48,480 nt of DNA from Planctomycetaceae bacterium (GCA_016795145.1 JAEUII010000189.1:1-48480); one strand, 5' to 3'; positions 1 to 10,408 are shown, numbered from the stretch's first letter. Notes: generated by a model not told the origin, from the sequence alone. Made by a program: numbers and translations.

Positions 1-580
1 GTTGGGTTGCACATTCCGACCCTTATAGCGCCCCACCGACTGGTCCGCCAGGTCACTTCGCCATAAATTCACAGGCTCTCCGCGATCCCAGCGCCTTGCT
101 TACACCCACGAGTAGGGCAGCAATTATCGGCAATACCGCACGTGAGACCGGCGTTTTGTTCGGCGGAGCGAACAACGACTTTGGGGTGAAAACGAGAATG
201 TCGGCGAGGATGTGAGGAAATGTCTGTCCATTTGCCGATTATTGGTTAGACTTCGTGTCGAGTGGTGAAGGTCCGCCTTTTGCGGCAGTTTTGCTCGTTG
301 CAATCTGTAGCTCGGTGTTGAACTCACCCTGAAGCATTCAGTTCTGTCAGACCAGTGACTCGTGAAGTCAGGTTTGGCGACTGCCAGTTCCAAGCGTTTT
401 TGTGTCGCATTTGCTGCGACCTTCTGCATTCGGGCCTGGGAATGTTTCTCAGAGACAGAGGATTATCCTCTGGCCCGGCGTGACTGGCTGAACAAAGCAT
501 GTTGCTTTGTCGTTAGTCATTTGCTTCCCGACGTCGTTTGGGCGTTCGTGAATTCCGGGTTTGATTCCCCAGGGATTTAC
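1..580. other. Non-coding leader upstream of first helicase
   Basis: No convincing gene is seen on either strand. The helicase frame stays open upstream to position 362, but that 73-residue extension looks like translated leader: the conserved Q-motif region follows the ATG at 581 directly. A hairpin repeat sits at 155-184. A leader of several hundred bases is plausible, since DEAD-box helicase mRNAs in bacteria often have long 5' untranslated regions; no promoter could be placed with confidence. Confidence 0.5.
155..184. repeat. Dispersed hairpin, TTCGGCGGAGCGAA family
   Basis: The stem TTGTTCG pairs with CGAACAA around a GCGGAG loop and is followed by CGACTTTGG. Other copies are at 26433-26464, 26909-26940 and 44620-44647. 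The outer stem bases differ between copies but remain paired. Confidence 0.7.
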
Positions 581-2467
581 ATGGATTTCAGATCTTTCGG
601 ACTCGCCGAGCCTCTTGTGCGCGCGGTGACCAAGCAGGGTTATTCTGTACCGACTCCAATTCAGCAAAAGGGTATTCCAGCCGTCCTGTCGGGACGCGAT
701 GTCGTTGGAATTGCTCAGACCGGCACAGGCAAAACGGCAGCGTTTGCATTGCCGTTGCTCCATCAGATGCATCAGCACATGGAGCGATCGCGATCATCGC
801 ACGAGCCTCGTCAGACGAGAGTTCTGGTGCTCGCGAGTACTCGAGAGCTGGCTCTTCAGATTCAGGAGAGCTTCGAAGTTTACGGAGCGTTTGCTCACGT
901 GAAGATCGTCACGATCTATGGCGGTGTTGGCCAGCAGCCTCAGGTGAAGGCACTGCGAGCCGGTGCGGACATTATTGTTGCGACACCGGGTCGATTGCTG
1001 GACCTGATGAAGCAGGGATTCGTTCGTCTTGAAGGCATGAAGACTCTGGTGCTGGACGAAGCAGACCGCATGCTGGACATGGGATTCTTTCCGGCCATTC
1101 GTCGAATTCTGGAACGCATTCCTCGGCAGCGTCAGACGCTTATGTTCTCCGCGACGATGAAACCGGAGATTCGTGAGCTGGCGGACACGATGCTGCATGA
1201 ACCCATCAGCATTTCGATTGAGCCGCGTCAGAAGACGACAGACCTGGTCGAACAAAGTGTTTGCTTTGTTCCTCAGAAGGCGAAGACTCGCGTTTTGATC
1301 GAGTTGATCAATCGCCTGAACCCATCACGAGCGATCGTGTTCAGTCGAACGAAGCACGGCGCGGATCGAATTGTTCGTCACATGACGGCGGCAGGGCTGA
1401 AGGCTGAAGCGATTCATGCCAACAAGAGCCAGAATCGTCGTCTGCGAACGCTTGAAGAGTTTCGTAGTTCGGCACCTCCGATTCTGGTCGCCACCGATAT
1501 CGCCGCTCGAGGCATTGACGTGGATCTTGTGTCGCACGTGTTCAATCACGACATGCCGACCGAAGAAGAAACGTACGTGCATCGCATCGGACGTTCTGGC
1601 CGAGCCGGAGCGACAGGCGTGGCCGTGTCGCTGTGCGATCCGGAAGAACGCCGAATGCTGCGAAGCATTGAGAAACTGATTGGTCAGAGTATTTCCATTG
1701 ATGATCTGGAAGGAATTGAGATTCCTGACACGCCGATGGAATCTGATTCACGAGTTGATCATCGATCTGCCGGGCGCGGTCGCCGAAATGACGGCGGTGG
1801 TCGTCGCGGCGACGCTGGTGCTCGACGTGGTGATGCGGGACGAGGATCTGACCGGCGTCATCGTGACGTTAGAAGTTCGGATGAGGATCGAGCACCGCGC
1901 GAAGGTCGTTCGTCGGAATCAGCGGGGGCGGAATCAGGAGCCTGGCGATTCAACGGCCACGAAGCTCGCCGCAAGGAGCAGGGGCCACGGCGCAGTGCAC
2001 GAACGGACTCACGGCCGTCTTCAGGAAGTCGTCCGGCAACAGCAGGACGTGATTCTGATTCGTCGGTGCGTGGAAGCCGTCCATCGGGAGGCGATCGAAG
2101 TTCCGCCCGTCCGGAACGTGGCGCCCGTCCCGAACGTGGCGAGCGTGGTATGGACCGAAATCGACCTCCCGGCCCATCGCGATCATCAGAGTTCGGTGAT
2201 GGTATCTTTGCGGACGATCGACGAGGTCACCCAGAACGCCGTGAATCGAACGACCCGCGTGAATCGGGTGGCCCGCGTGAATCGCAAGGGCAGAGACAAT
2301 CTCGCGGTCCTTCAGAACGTCGCATGGACGTCGGACGCAGCTCAGGTCCCCGACCAGCACATTCCGGGTCAGGTGAGCAGAGCGGGCGGCGGGAAAATGC
2401 CGGTGGTGAGTCCTTCGGGGCACCTCGTCGTCGTCGACGTCGTCGACCGGTGAAGAGTCGCGACTGA
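581..2467 (+). CDS. DEAD-box ATP-dependent RNA helicase, RhlE-like
   Basis: This is a cytoplasmic ATP-dependent RNA-unwinding enzyme of about 628 residues, likely acting in ribosome assembly or RNA turnover. The Q motif follows the start immediately. Walker A is AQTGTGKT with Lys51, the DEAD box is at residues 159-162, then SAT, ARGID and HRIGRSGRAG mark the two RecA-like domains, ending near residue 385. The rest is a highly charged tail rich in Arg, Gly, Ser and Asp that ends in a run of arginines, a common RNA-binding appendix. Motif Ia reads ASTRELA rather than the usual PTRELA. The ATG at 581 was preferred over the open frame from 362 because family homology starts there. It precedes a second DEAD-box gene by about 100 bases on the same strand. 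Class is certain; the RhlE subgroup is a judgement from core motifs. Confidence 0.93.
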   Translation: MDFRSFGLAEPLVRAVTKQGYSVPTPIQQKGIPAVLSGRDVVGIAQTGTGKTAAFALPLLHQMHQHMERSRSSHEPRQTRVLVLASTRELALQIQESFEVYGAFAHVKIVTIYGGVGQQPQVKALRAGADIIVATPGRLLDLMKQGFVRLEGMKTLVLDEADRMLDMGFFPAIRRILERIPRQRQTLMFSATMKPEIRELADTMLHEPISISIEPRQKTTDLVEQSVCFVPQKAKTRVLIELINRLNPSRAIVFSRTKHGADRIVRHMTAAGLKAEAIHANKSQNRRLRTLEEFRSSAPPILVATDIAARGIDVDLVSHVFNHDMPTEEETYVHRIGRSGRAGATGVAVSLCDPEERRMLRSIEKLIGQSISIDDLEGIEIPDTPMESDSRVDHRSAGRGRRNDGGGRRGDAGARRGDAGRGSDRRHRDVRSSDEDRAPREGRSSESAGAESGAWRFNGHEARRKEQGPRRSARTDSRPSSGSRPATAGRDSDSSVRGSRPSGGDRSSARPERGARPERGERGMDRNRPPGPSRSSEFGDGIFADDRRGHPERRESNDPRESGGPRESQGQRQSRGPSERRMDVGRSSGPRPAHSGSGEQSGRRENAGGESFGAPRRRRRRRPVKSRD

Positions 2468-2567
2468 TGTCGCTCTTCGGACCGCTGTTGCTTAGCTTCT
2501 GCTGAGCCTTTCTTATTTTGATTTCCCAGCGATCGCCGAGTAGTTTCGAGTTCGCTTTTTGTTGAGC

Positions 2568-4901
2568 ATGCAAATGTCTTTTGACACAGAATCTCAGGTC
2601 GTAACAGACTCGTTGAATATCGAAGATCCGGAATTGCACAGTGATGGTGCGTTGTCGTCAGACTCGCTTGATGTCTCCGGCAGAGAACAGTTTTCGGTCG
2701 AAGCCGATGAAGAAATTTCTGCCGGCGATTGTTCTGAGGATAGCCTTTGTGACTCTGAAATCATGAATGAAGTTTCCGACGACATGGACAACGAAGAATT
2801 GTCTGCTGAAGGTGTGGAAGTGGAAGAGCAGGAAACGGTTCCCGGAAATTCTGTTCAGGCTGACGATGGCGAACTGCGATTTGGTTCGCTTGGACTATCA
2901 CCAGCGCTGATGCAGGCGATTACTTCGTCTGGTTACACGACGCCAACACCGATCCAGGCCGCGACGATTCCGCTTCTGCTGGAAGGTCGCGATGTACTCG
3001 GCCAGGCACAGACGGGTTCCGGCAAGACGGGAGCCTTTGCAATTCCGTTGCTGGAAGGCATGAATCTGGATCTGCGTCAGCCTCAGGTGCTGGTGCTTGT
3101 GCCGACTCGTGAACTGGCCATTCAGGTGGCTGCCGCGTTCGAACGCTATGCCGCCGGAATGCCATCGTTTCGCGTGATTGCGATTTACGGTGGCGCGTCC
3201 TACCAGCCTCAGTTCCAGGCACTGAATCGCGGAGTTCATGTGGTCGTCGGAACGCCGGGCCGCGTGATGGACCATATGAACCGTGGATCACTGAAGCTTC
3301 AGAATCTGCGGTGTCTCGTCCTGGACGAAGCGGATGAGATGCTTCGCATGGGCTTTGCGGAAAGTGTGGAATGGGTCCTGACTCAGCTGCCTGAACAGCG
3401 TCAGATCGCGTTGTTCTCCGCAACGATGCCTGAGCCAATTCGTCGAATTGCTCAGCAGCATCTTCGAAAGCCGGCGGAAGTGACGATTCGTCAAAAGACC
3501 GCGACTGCCGACACGATTCGTCAGCGCTATGTCGTGGTTGCTCCGTACCAGAAAGAAGCTGCTCTGGCGCGCCTGCTGGAGGTTGAGCCGGTTGATGGTG
3601 CCATTGTTTTCGTCAAGCTGCGAAGCACGACGGAACCTCTGGCCGATTTTTTGAATCAGCATGGACACCGCGCAGCGGCGTTGAATGGCGACGTTGCTCA
3701 GGCTCAGCGAGAACGAATTATCGAACAGCTGAAGTCCGGCAAGCTCAACATCGTTGTTGCAACCGATGTGGCAGCCCGCGGTCTTGACGTTCAGCGGATC
3801 AGCCATGTGTTCAACTACGATCTGCCAGGAGACGCTGAAGCTTACGTCCATCGAATCGGACGAACGGGACGGGCAGGTCGAAGCGGTGAAGCCATCTTGT
3901 TTGTGCATCCGCGAGGACGTCGAGTTCTAAAGAGTCTGGAGTATGCGACTCGACACACGATTGAGCCGATGGATCTGCCTTCGAATCGTGTTATTAACAA
4001 ACACCGGATTGCGAAGTTTCATGAGCAGATTAAGGCGATGATGACGGATCCGCTCATGGAGTCGATGCGGTCTATCATGGAGCATTTTCGTCGTGAGAAT
4101 CCCGAGATGCCGGTGGAAGATATGATGGCAGCAATGGCCGTCATGGCGGCCGGCGGCAAGCCTCTTCTTAGCAAAGAAGAATTCCATCAGGTGGAATTTG
4201 ATGAGCCTCGACGACGCGATGGACGAGACAGCCGTGATGGTCGTCGAGGACCGCCGCAGCGTGGAGATCGGTTTGAGCGTGGCGGACGCTTTGATCGCCG
4301 CGAGAGGTTTGAACGCGGTGACCGAAGAGACCGTGGCGACCGACCGTTTTCGGAATCTCCAGGCTCACCGCCGTTTGGAGAATCTCGCCGATTTGGAGCG
4401 AACGACCAGCAGGAAGGACCGTCCGGTGACTTCCGTGGCCGACCTCGACGAGAAGAATTTGGAGCGCGAGATCAGGGACGTCCTGACCGACGCGAACGTC
4501 CGGATCGTCCACCTCGCGAACGAGCTGAACGCCGGGACGGTCGTGAAGAAGGAATGGACACGTACCGCGTTGAAGTCGGACATGCTCATCAGGTGAAGCC
4601 GGGCAACATCGTTGGTGCGATTGCGAACGAAGCGGGCATCGACAGTTCTCGCATTGGTCGCATTCAGATCTTTGATGATTTCAGCACGGTCGATCTTCCT
4701 CAGGGCATGCCATCGGAGATCTTCAATCTGCTGAAGAAGGTATGGGTTTCCGGAAAGCAACTGGACATTTCACGCGAAGGTCAGGAGCGAAGTCATTCGC
4801 CCGAACGCAGCTTCGGCAAACGCCGGGAGCGTCCTGAACCTCGCAACGAAGAACGCAGACCTCGCAAAGACCGAGGACCGCGAAAGCCAAGGTTCCGCTG
4901 A
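2568..4901 (+). CDS. DEAD-box RNA helicase, DeaD/CsdA-like
   Basis: A second DEAD-box RNA helicase of about 777 residues. An acidic N-terminal extension of about 100 residues precedes the Q motif. Walker A AQTGSGKT has Lys153, the DEAD box is at about 253-256, and VPTRELA, TPGR, SAT, ARGLDV and HRIGRTGRAG are all present. A methionine-rich segment, then a long Arg/Gly/Asp-rich linker, lead to a DbpA-type RNA-binding domain (around residues 660-735, containing VGAIANEAGI and VDLPQGMP), followed by a basic tail. This order matches DeaD/CsdA proteins, which act in cold adaptation and large-subunit assembly. The start is uncertain among TTG 2559, ATG 2568 and ATG 2574; no strong ribosome-binding site separates them. 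The stop codon is followed at once by a palindromic repeat containing a terminator. Confidence 0.93.
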   Translation: MQMSFDTESQVVTDSLNIEDPELHSDGALSSDSLDVSGREQFSVEADEEISAGDCSEDSLCDSEIMNEVSDDMDNEELSAEGVEVEEQETVPGNSVQADDGELRFGSLGLSPALMQAITSSGYTTPTPIQAATIPLLLEGRDVLGQAQTGSGKTGAFAIPLLEGMNLDLRQPQVLVLVPTRELAIQVAAAFERYAAGMPSFRVIAIYGGASYQPQFQALNRGVHVVVGTPGRVMDHMNRGSLKLQNLRCLVLDEADEMLRMGFAESVEWVLTQLPEQRQIALFSATMPEPIRRIAQQHLRKPAEVTIRQKTATADTIRQRYVVVAPYQKEAALARLLEVEPVDGAIVFVKLRSTTEPLADFLNQHGHRAAALNGDVAQAQRERIIEQLKSGKLNIVVATDVAARGLDVQRISHVFNYDLPGDAEAYVHRIGRTGRAGRSGEAILFVHPRGRRVLKSLEYATRHTIEPMDLPSNRVINKHRIAKFHEQIKAMMTDPLMESMRSIMEHFRRENPEMPVEDMMAAMAVMAAGGKPLLSKEEFHQVEFDEPRRRDGRDSRDGRRGPPQRGDRFERGGRFDRRERFERGDRRDRGDRPFSESPGSPPFGESRRFGANDQQEGPSGDFRGRPRREEFGARDQGRPDRRERPDRPPRERAERRDGREEGMDTYRVEVGHAHQVKPGNIVGAIANEAGIDSSRIGRIQIFDDFSTVDLPQGMPSEIFNLLKKVWVSGKQLDISREGQERSHSPERSFGKRRERPEPRNEERRPRKDRGPRKPRFR

Positions 4902-5014
4902 TGTAGAGCAGTTGTCCTCAACTGCTTTGTGCCTGTTGTGTTTGAGCCAGCCGCGTGGATTGTTCGGAGTCCTTGCGGCTTTTTTTGTGAACGGCTGAGG
5001 ACAGCCGTTTTACA
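4902..5014. repeat. REP-like inverted pair (BIME), copy 1
   Basis: The element starts one base after the helicase stop codon. The left palindrome (4902-4929) has head TGTAGA and stem AGCAGTTG/CAACTGCT around TCCT. The right palindrome (4990-5014) is in the opposite orientation with stem AACGGCTG/CAGCCGTT around AGGA and ends in TTACA. The segment between holds a terminator hairpin. A similar unit follows three bases later. Confidence 0.8.
4949..4987 (+). terminator. Rho-independent terminator after second helicase
   Basis: AGCCGC (4949-4954) pairs with GCGGCT (4975-4980), with an imperfect inner stem that includes GGA/TCC, followed by a run of T. It lies inside the paired repeat just downstream of the helicase stop. 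Confidence 0.65.
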
Positions 5015-5017
5015 CAG

Positions 5018-5134
5018 TGTAGAGCAGTTGTCCTCAACTGCTTTGCGTCTGTTGTGTCTTACAAAGCCGCAAGGACTCTTAGAAAGTCCTCGCGGCTTTT
5101 GTTTTTGGTAACGGCCGAGGCCAGCCGTTTTGCA
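5018..5134. repeat. REP-like inverted pair (BIME), copy 2
   Basis: The left palindrome (5018-5045) is identical to that of copy 1. The right palindrome (5110-5134) has the variant loop region GGCCGAGGCCAGCC and ends TTTTGCA. The central segment differs from copy 1 but again holds a terminator-like stem. Confidence 0.8.
5063..5106 (+). terminator. Rho-independent terminator
   Basis: AAAGCCGCAAGGACT (5063-5077) pairs with AGTCCTCGCGGCTTT (5085-5099) with one mismatch and a seven-base loop, followed by TGTTTTTG. The stem is strong, and it lies inside the second repeat unit. Confidence 0.75.
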
Positions 5135-5187
5135 CTGGGAGGCCTTTCAGGACTTGACAGTCTATTGGACTTCGCCACACTGCCGGG

Positions 5188-5508
5188 ATGCATGTTTTTC
5201 GCTTTTGTTGCGCCCTGATTGTCCTTGCTGCAGTGTACTGCGGCTCTCGGGAGGCGTTACCGGTTGATCAGGAGACTGGGGACGCGGCGTGCATTCAAAT
5301 CTGCGAAGAAACGCTGAGCGAATACGCAGAGCTTGAGTTGGAAGAGTCTGTTCTGGCTGCCAGCGAAGGGCAGTCATCGTTTCTGCCAGCCGTGAAGTGT
5401 GATTTTGGCTGGGATTACGACCAGAATCAGGAACCGGCTCCTCAGTTTGCCATGGGTTGTCGACCGCCACCAGAACGCTCTGACGACTTGCGATTGCTGG
5501 TCATTTAA
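5188..5508 (+). CDS. Small secreted protein of unknown function
   Basis: The 106-residue product starts with a hydrophobic segment of about 14 residues ending near Cys18, consistent with a Sec signal peptide; Tyr before the Cys makes a lipoprotein signal atypical. The mature part is acidic and ends in a Pro/Arg-containing stretch. No family was recognised. A TTGACA hexamer at 5154-5159 lies shortly upstream but no good -10 box follows it. The gene stands alone between the helicase repeat block and the carbon-uptake cluster. Its reality rests on the signal-peptide-like start and lack of competing frames. Confidence 0.5.
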   Translation: MHVFRFCCALIVLAAVYCGSREALPVDQETGDAACIQICEETLSEYAELELEESVLAASEGQSSFLPAVKCDFGWDYDQNQEPAPQFAMGCRPPPERSDDLRLLVI

Positions 5509-5785
5509 CTGTCAGCCTGATCAAACACCGTTCAGGAATTTTTGCTGCACGAGACTCTGTCGAAGCGTTTTCTCGGGCAAAGTACGGTCCTTTCCGTGCA
5601 GGAATGAGTGCTGCGGCCCGATTTTGGCCGCGCGTCGTTATTGCCGCGGTGTCAGGCAGTTCCAATCGGCAGATGTTCCGCGGAACCGGTCTGATTGTTG
5701 CTTAGGGGTCTGGTCTGTTCTCTGTTGGGCCAGAGTTGCGCTGCCGTTGACGGCGGAGAGTAATTGACTTGGGAAGGGGATCCTG

Positions 5786-8700
5786 GTGACTTCCAATTCG
5801 GCGCCTGCTGCGTTGTCGACGGACACGGCGATTCCTGAGCAGATTGAGAAAGAAGTGCGCAAGCTGGCGGAGCTTTTGCCCCTGCAGGGACCGATCACAG
5901 CGTTTGCGTTTCTGAATCCACTGCAGGGTATGGAGCATCGTCCGTTTGCTGAAGTCTTGCGCAGTGTTGGTGAGATTTACGGATGCGAACCCTTCCTGAC
6001 GGAGAATCGATACCGGCAGAAAATGTCGCGAGGGCGAATCACGGACCAGGATCTTCGCGAAGTGTTGCTGGAAGAGCCGGACTTTCGCCCTGAGGAGATG
6101 GTAGGAGGGTTGGTTCGCCGCATTGATCTTCGTCTCAGCATGCTGCAGTATCCGTTGACGCCGGGAACGGAAAATGAACTTCGCTGGATGATTGCCGAAT
6201 CAGACTCACTGCAGCGGTTTCGCCCTGAGATGTCGCACGAGTCGCGTGACCGATTGCTGGAGGAGACTCAGCACTGGATCATGCGGGATAAACGTTCTGA
6301 TGCCGAGACCGATGCTGCATCAGATGGAAGCCCGGCTCCGGGATGTTCGCATGTCATTCAGGAAACACTGGACCAGTTCGGACGTCGCACGATGGAGTCC
6401 TGGACTGAGAAGCAGTGGGAACGCGTTTGCCTGAATCTGCTTTGGAGACTCTCATTGTGTCGGCTCGCCACGAGCCCGGTTCCTGCAGGCAGCATTTCGT
6501 GCCGAGCACGACTGCGTGATTTGTTGATGGAAGAGACCAGTGTTGACAGTGATGAACTGGTCAACGAAGTCCTTGTTGGTTTCTGCGCGGCCTATCTGGA
6601 TCAGGGCTATGCTCACTGGCGTCTGCCGAATCGTGATGCTGGCTTTTTGAGATCCTTCTGCGACCTGTTTCAAACGCCGTCGTTTGGAGCTCGTCGCTGG
6701 TTGCGAGATTTGCCGAGCCTTCTGGAACCGATTGCGACCGGACAACAGACTGCTGCGCAGAGCATTCAGGAATCTTTGACGGAGTTTGGTGTTACGGATG
6801 CAGAGCGGATCGAGTTCCTGCGAGCATCTCTGCTGGCCCTGCGCGGCTGGGCGGGAATGATCTGGCAGACAGAGGATCGACCAGACCGCGTCTATCGTTA
6901 TTCACCACCCGGAACACTCACCGAGTTTCTTGCGATTCGTCTGATCCTGGATCGGCTTGCGTCGCGAGCCGTCGCCGTGGAATCGAGTGATGCGCGAGGA
7001 TCACTGGCAGAGATACGCAAACAGCTGCGGTCGAAATCCGCTCCTGCACCTCATTCGGTGAACGAGCAGCGAGCGTTTCTGATCATGCAGCTGGCTCAGA
7101 TTCATGGGTGGTGTCCGCGGATGCTGGCCGAGCTTTCGCAGGACAACTGGAGTGCTCTGCTGAAAGAGATCGATGGCTTTTGTCAGCTTGAGCGACGTCG
7201 CATTTTTCATCTGGCATTCGAACGACAATTGGCACGACGCGCGCTGGATGCGGTGGCGGTTCGAGCCGCTCAGCCGCTCAAGAAGCCGGAACAGCCCCAG
7301 CTTCAGATCGTGACGTGTATCGATGCTCGCGAAGAGTCGTTTCGGCGGCATCTGGAAGAGCTTGCACCGGATGTCGAAACGTTTGGCAACGCCGGTTTCT
7401 TCTGCGTTCCGATGTACTATCGCGGGGCAGGGGAAGCCACGTTTACTGCGCTGTGTCCCATCGTCATCAAGCCTCAGAACTGGATTGTTGAAGACGTTGT
7501 TTATGCACTGGAAGATTCCCATCGTCAGCGAGCCGCCGCCCGGCGAATTCTCGGACGCGCGACCCATGGATTTGATACGGGAACTCGATCTTCGCTGACC
7601 GGTGCTGTCCTGACAGCATTGCTCGGACCATTGGCAACCGCACCGTTGCTGGGACGCATTTTGTTTCCTCGCACGATGGCACAAATGCATCGCACCGCGC
7701 GTCGTTTTGTGGCACCGCCGGCGATCACGCGTCTGCGTCTGGAGCGTCCGGAAGGAACGAAAGCGGGCCCGACAGAAGAAGGCATTGGATTTACTCTGAC
7801 CGAGATGGTCAACATGTCTGAGCGGTCGTTGAGGGACATCGGACTGACCAGTAACTTCGCGCGACTCGTAATGTTTCTTGGCCATGGTTCAAATTGCCTG
7901 AACAATCCTCATGAATCCGCTTACCACTGCGGAGCCTGTTCCGGAAGTCCTGGCGGCGCGAATGCTCGCGCGCTGGCGGCGATGCTGAATGATGTTCGTG
8001 TTCGTCGGCAGCTGAAAGAGCGAGGGCTTGTTATCCCGGAAGAGACTTACTTTGTCGGGGGACTGCACAACACCGCGACCGAAGAGATCACGTTCTACGA
8101 TCTTGAACTGCTTCCCACCTCGCACCTGGGCTCACTGCGACTGGCTCGGGATCTGTATAGTCGAGTGGCAGAACGGAATGCTCATGAGCGTTGTCGTCGT
8201 TTCGAATCAGCTCGACTGGACCTGAGCCCTTCGGAAGCACTCCTGCATGTTCAGGAGCGAGCGGAAGACCTGGCGCAGACGCGACCGGAATATGGCAACT
8301 GCACGAACGCGGTGTGCTTTGTCGGACGTCGCAGCCGGATTCGGGGACTGTATCTGGATCGCAGATCCTTCATGATGTCGTATGACAAATCGCAGGATAA
8401 TGAAAAGAACATGATCCTCGCTCGCATCCTGGGGGCAGTGATTCCAGTCTGCGAGGGCATCAATATGCTCTACACGCTTTCAGCAATCGACAGTCGAGGC
8501 TGGGGAAGCGGAACCAAGCTTCCTCACAACGTCACGTCTCTGCTGGGAGTCATGGACGGAGCTGCGAGTGACCTGCGGCCTGGGCTTCCCTGGCAGGGCG
8601 TGGACATTCATGAACCAGTGCGACTTCTGTTTGTGATCGAATCGACACCGGAAGCCATGATCCAGATCATGAACGAAAACCCGACGGTTGCGAACATCTG

Positions 8701-8887
8701 TCGCAATGGCTGGGCACAGCTGGCGGTGCTGGATCCAAACAGTCCGCAGATCAAGCGTTTTGTGAATGGTCAGTTTGTGGACTACACGCCTGGATCGACG
8801 GAATTGCCCGCGGTTGACTCGTCACTCGAATGGTATCGAGGCTGGCGTGATCATCTGCCGTTTGCACTCATTCGAAACCAGGCCTGA
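5786..8887 (+). CDS. dabA: Inorganic carbon transporter subunit DabA (DUF2309/UPF0753)
   Basis: DabA is the cytoplasmic, zinc-containing, beta-carbonic-anhydrase-like subunit of the DAB complex, proposed to hydrate CO2 to bicarbonate while coupled to ion flow through a NuoL-like membrane partner. The product has 1033 residues. The zinc-site pattern is complete: Cys511 and Asp513 in TCIDARE, His700 in GHGSNC, and Cys715 in HCGACSG. The Cys-x-Asp spacing and the 15-residue His-Cys spacing match my recollection of the characterised Halothiobacillus protein. The start is GTG at 5786, preceded by AAGGGGA at good spacing. The membrane partner gene follows after 33 bases. The family assignment is firm; actual CO2 uptake by this organism is inferred. 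Confidence 0.92.
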   Translation: MTSNSAPAALSTDTAIPEQIEKEVRKLAELLPLQGPITAFAFLNPLQGMEHRPFAEVLRSVGEIYGCEPFLTENRYRQKMSRGRITDQDLREVLLEEPDFRPEEMVGGLVRRIDLRLSMLQYPLTPGTENELRWMIAESDSLQRFRPEMSHESRDRLLEETQHWIMRDKRSDAETDAASDGSPAPGCSHVIQETLDQFGRRTMESWTEKQWERVCLNLLWRLSLCRLATSPVPAGSISCRARLRDLLMEETSVDSDELVNEVLVGFCAAYLDQGYAHWRLPNRDAGFLRSFCDLFQTPSFGARRWLRDLPSLLEPIATGQQTAAQSIQESLTEFGVTDAERIEFLRASLLALRGWAGMIWQTEDRPDRVYRYSPPGTLTEFLAIRLILDRLASRAVAVESSDARGSLAEIRKQLRSKSAPAPHSVNEQRAFLIMQLAQIHGWCPRMLAELSQDNWSALLKEIDGFCQLERRRIFHLAFERQLARRALDAVAVRAAQPLKKPEQPQLQIVTCIDAREESFRRHLEELAPDVETFGNAGFFCVPMYYRGAGEATFTALCPIVIKPQNWIVEDVVYALEDSHRQRAAARRILGRATHGFDTGTRSSLTGAVLTALLGPLATAPLLGRILFPRTMAQMHRTARRFVAPPAITRLRLERPEGTKAGPTEEGIGFTLTEMVNMSERSLRDIGLTSNFARLVMFLGHGSNCLNNPHESAYHCGACSGSPGGANARALAAMLNDVRVRRQLKERGLVIPEETYFVGGLHNTATEEITFYDLELLPTSHLGSLRLARDLYSRVAERNAHERCRRFESARLDLSPSEALLHVQERAEDLAQTRPEYGNCTNAVCFVGRRSRIRGLYLDRRSFMMSYDKSQDNEKNMILARILGAVIPVCEGINMLYTLSAIDSRGWGSGTKLPHNVTSLLGVMDGAASDLRPGLPWQGVDIHEPVRLLFVIESTPEAMIQIMNENPTVANICRNGWAQLAVLDPNSPQIKRFVNGQFVDYTPGSTELPAVDSSLEWYRGWRDHLPFALIRNQA

Positions 8888-8920
8888 TGACCTTTTGATG
8901 AGACTTCAACTGGCAACTGT

Positions 8921-10408
8921 ATGCTGATTTTCTTTGGACAACTGGTTGTGATTGCTCCGGTACTGCTGCTGGCAGTATTTGGTGTGACCACCCTGTTTCG
9001 TATCAACATGACGGAACGCGCGATGGCACGGTGCACGGAAGGTGCCATCGTTGTCGGGCTGTGTTCGGCTCTCATTATTCTGTCCGTCATGCTCGCGACG
9101 GACCGGCGCCTGGTGACAGTACCGGTTGGTGAATGGGTCAGGATTCCTGATCACGCAGAAGCACATGCGGCGGATGAATCTCATGACACTTCGGATCATG
9201 GTCATGAAGCAGCGCCAGGCGAAGAGCCGGCGACAACCTCTCCTGCGGCGGCGAAGAGCCCACACTTTCACTTTCGCCTGAAGTTTTTGTTTGATCGACT
9301 GAGCGTTCCGTTTGTCATCATGACTTATGTCCTATGCGGAGTGATCAGCGCGTTTGCCAGTCGCTATTTGCATCGGGATGAGGGCTTTCATCGCTTCTTC
9401 ATCTACTTTTCCTTCTTTCTGCTTGGGATGATACTGTCGTCGCTGGCGGGAACGATCGAGACTCTGTTCTTTGGCTGGGAGCTTGTTGGACTCTCATCTG
9501 CATTACTGGTGGCGTTCTTCCACGATCGTCAGTCTCCGGTGACGAACGGACTTCGTGTCTGGTCAGTGTACCGAATTGCGGATGCCTCGTTTCTGGTCGC
9601 GGCGATCACGCTGCATCACCTGTCCGGCTCTGGTGACTTCGCGGGTTTGACCGGAATCACCGATCAGCTGACATGGCCGTCCGGAAAAGCTGCGATCTCG
9701 GAAGGTGCGGCCCTGTTTGTTGGATGCCTGCTGCTGTTTGCTGCGGCAGGGAAATCTGCACTGGTACCGTTTTCCGGATGGCTTCCACGCGCCATGGAAG
9801 GTCCGACGCCGTCATCCGCTGTGTTTTACGGAGCGTTGTCGGTTCATCTCGGTGCCTTTCTGTTGCTGCGGGTGAGTCCGTTGCTGGATGAGTCGCTGGT
9901 GCTGAGTATTCTGGCGACTGTCCTCGGGGCCGTGACGTGTCTGTTTGCCGCCATGACTGCTCGAGTTCAGACCGACATCAAAAGTGGTCTGGCGTTCGCC
10001 TCATTGATTCAGGTCAGCATTATTGTTGTGGAGATCGGCCTGGGCTTTCGGTACATCGCGCTGATTCACATCATCGGGCATGCCTGTTTGCGAACGCTTC
10101 AGCTGGTCAGAGCCCCTTCGCTGCTTCGTGACTACAACAGCATGATTAATGCGATTGGGGATTACCTGCCGGAATCGCGTCCGGTGAGTCAGACCGTTTC
10201 TCAATCTGTTCGGACCGGGCTTTATCGTCTGGCGTTCGAACGTGGAAATCTGGATGCCATGCTGGATGCATGGTTTGTGGCGCCCTTTGTTCAGATTTTC
10301 AAATGGTCTGATCGTATGGAGCGGGCGTGGACTCAATGGCTGAGTGGCGAAACACAACCAGTGACCGTCACTGAAGAAGAGAATGGCAATGGCAGTACGT
10401 CGGGGTAA
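8921..10408 (+). CDS. dabB: NuoL-like membrane subunit, probable DabB
   Basis: A proton-conducting membrane transporter family protein (complex I NuoL / Mrp antiporter type) of 495 residues, probably the ion-translocating partner of DabA. Recognisable NuoL elements are [12 protein letters not shown] (Glu in a transmembrane helix) and [21 protein letters not shown] with its Lys. The later HACLRTLQL matches the usual conserved His region of NuoL. A hydrophilic His/Glu/Asp-rich insert near residues 70-105 separates the first two helices from the core. It is shorter than full NuoL and lacks the long lateral helix. It starts 33 bases after dabA and is followed by a second complex-I-like subunit, so the three are probably one operon. 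No clear Shine-Dalgarno was seen before the ATG. Confidence 0.82.
   Translation: MLIFFGQLVVIAPVLLLAVFGVTTLFRINMTERAMARCTEGAIVVGLCSALIILSVMLATDRRLVTVPVGEWVRIPDHAEAHAADESHDTSDHGHEAAPGEEPATTSPAAAKSPHFHFRLKFLFDRLSVPFVIMTYVLCGVISAFASRYLHRDEGFHRFFIYFSFFLLGMILSSLAGTIETLFFGWELVGLSSALLVAFFHDRQSPVTNGLRVWSVYRIADASFLVAAITLHHLSGSGDFAGLTGITDQLTWPSGKAAISEGAALFVGCLLLFAAAGKSALVPFSGWLPRAMEGPTPSSAVFYGALSVHLGAFLLLRVSPLLDESLVLSILATVLGAVTCLFAAMTARVQTDIKSGLAFASLIQVSIIVVEIGLGFRYIALIHIIGHACLRTLQLVRAPSLLRDYNSMINAIGDYLPESRPVSQTVSQSVRTGLYRLAFERGNLDAMLDAWFVAPFVQIFKWSDRMERAWTQWLSGETQPVTVTEEENGNGSTSG

Noticed and set aside
362..580. N-terminal extension of the first helicase
   Set aside because: No similarity to helicase N-termini; the Q-motif region begins right after ATG 581.
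1680..2639. Long open frames of 257 (plus strand) and 229 (minus strand) codons over the tail of the first helicase
   Set aside because: They arise from the repetitive Arg/Gly/Asp codons of the helicase tail; the helicase frame continues through with family-typical composition and the alternatives show no domain.
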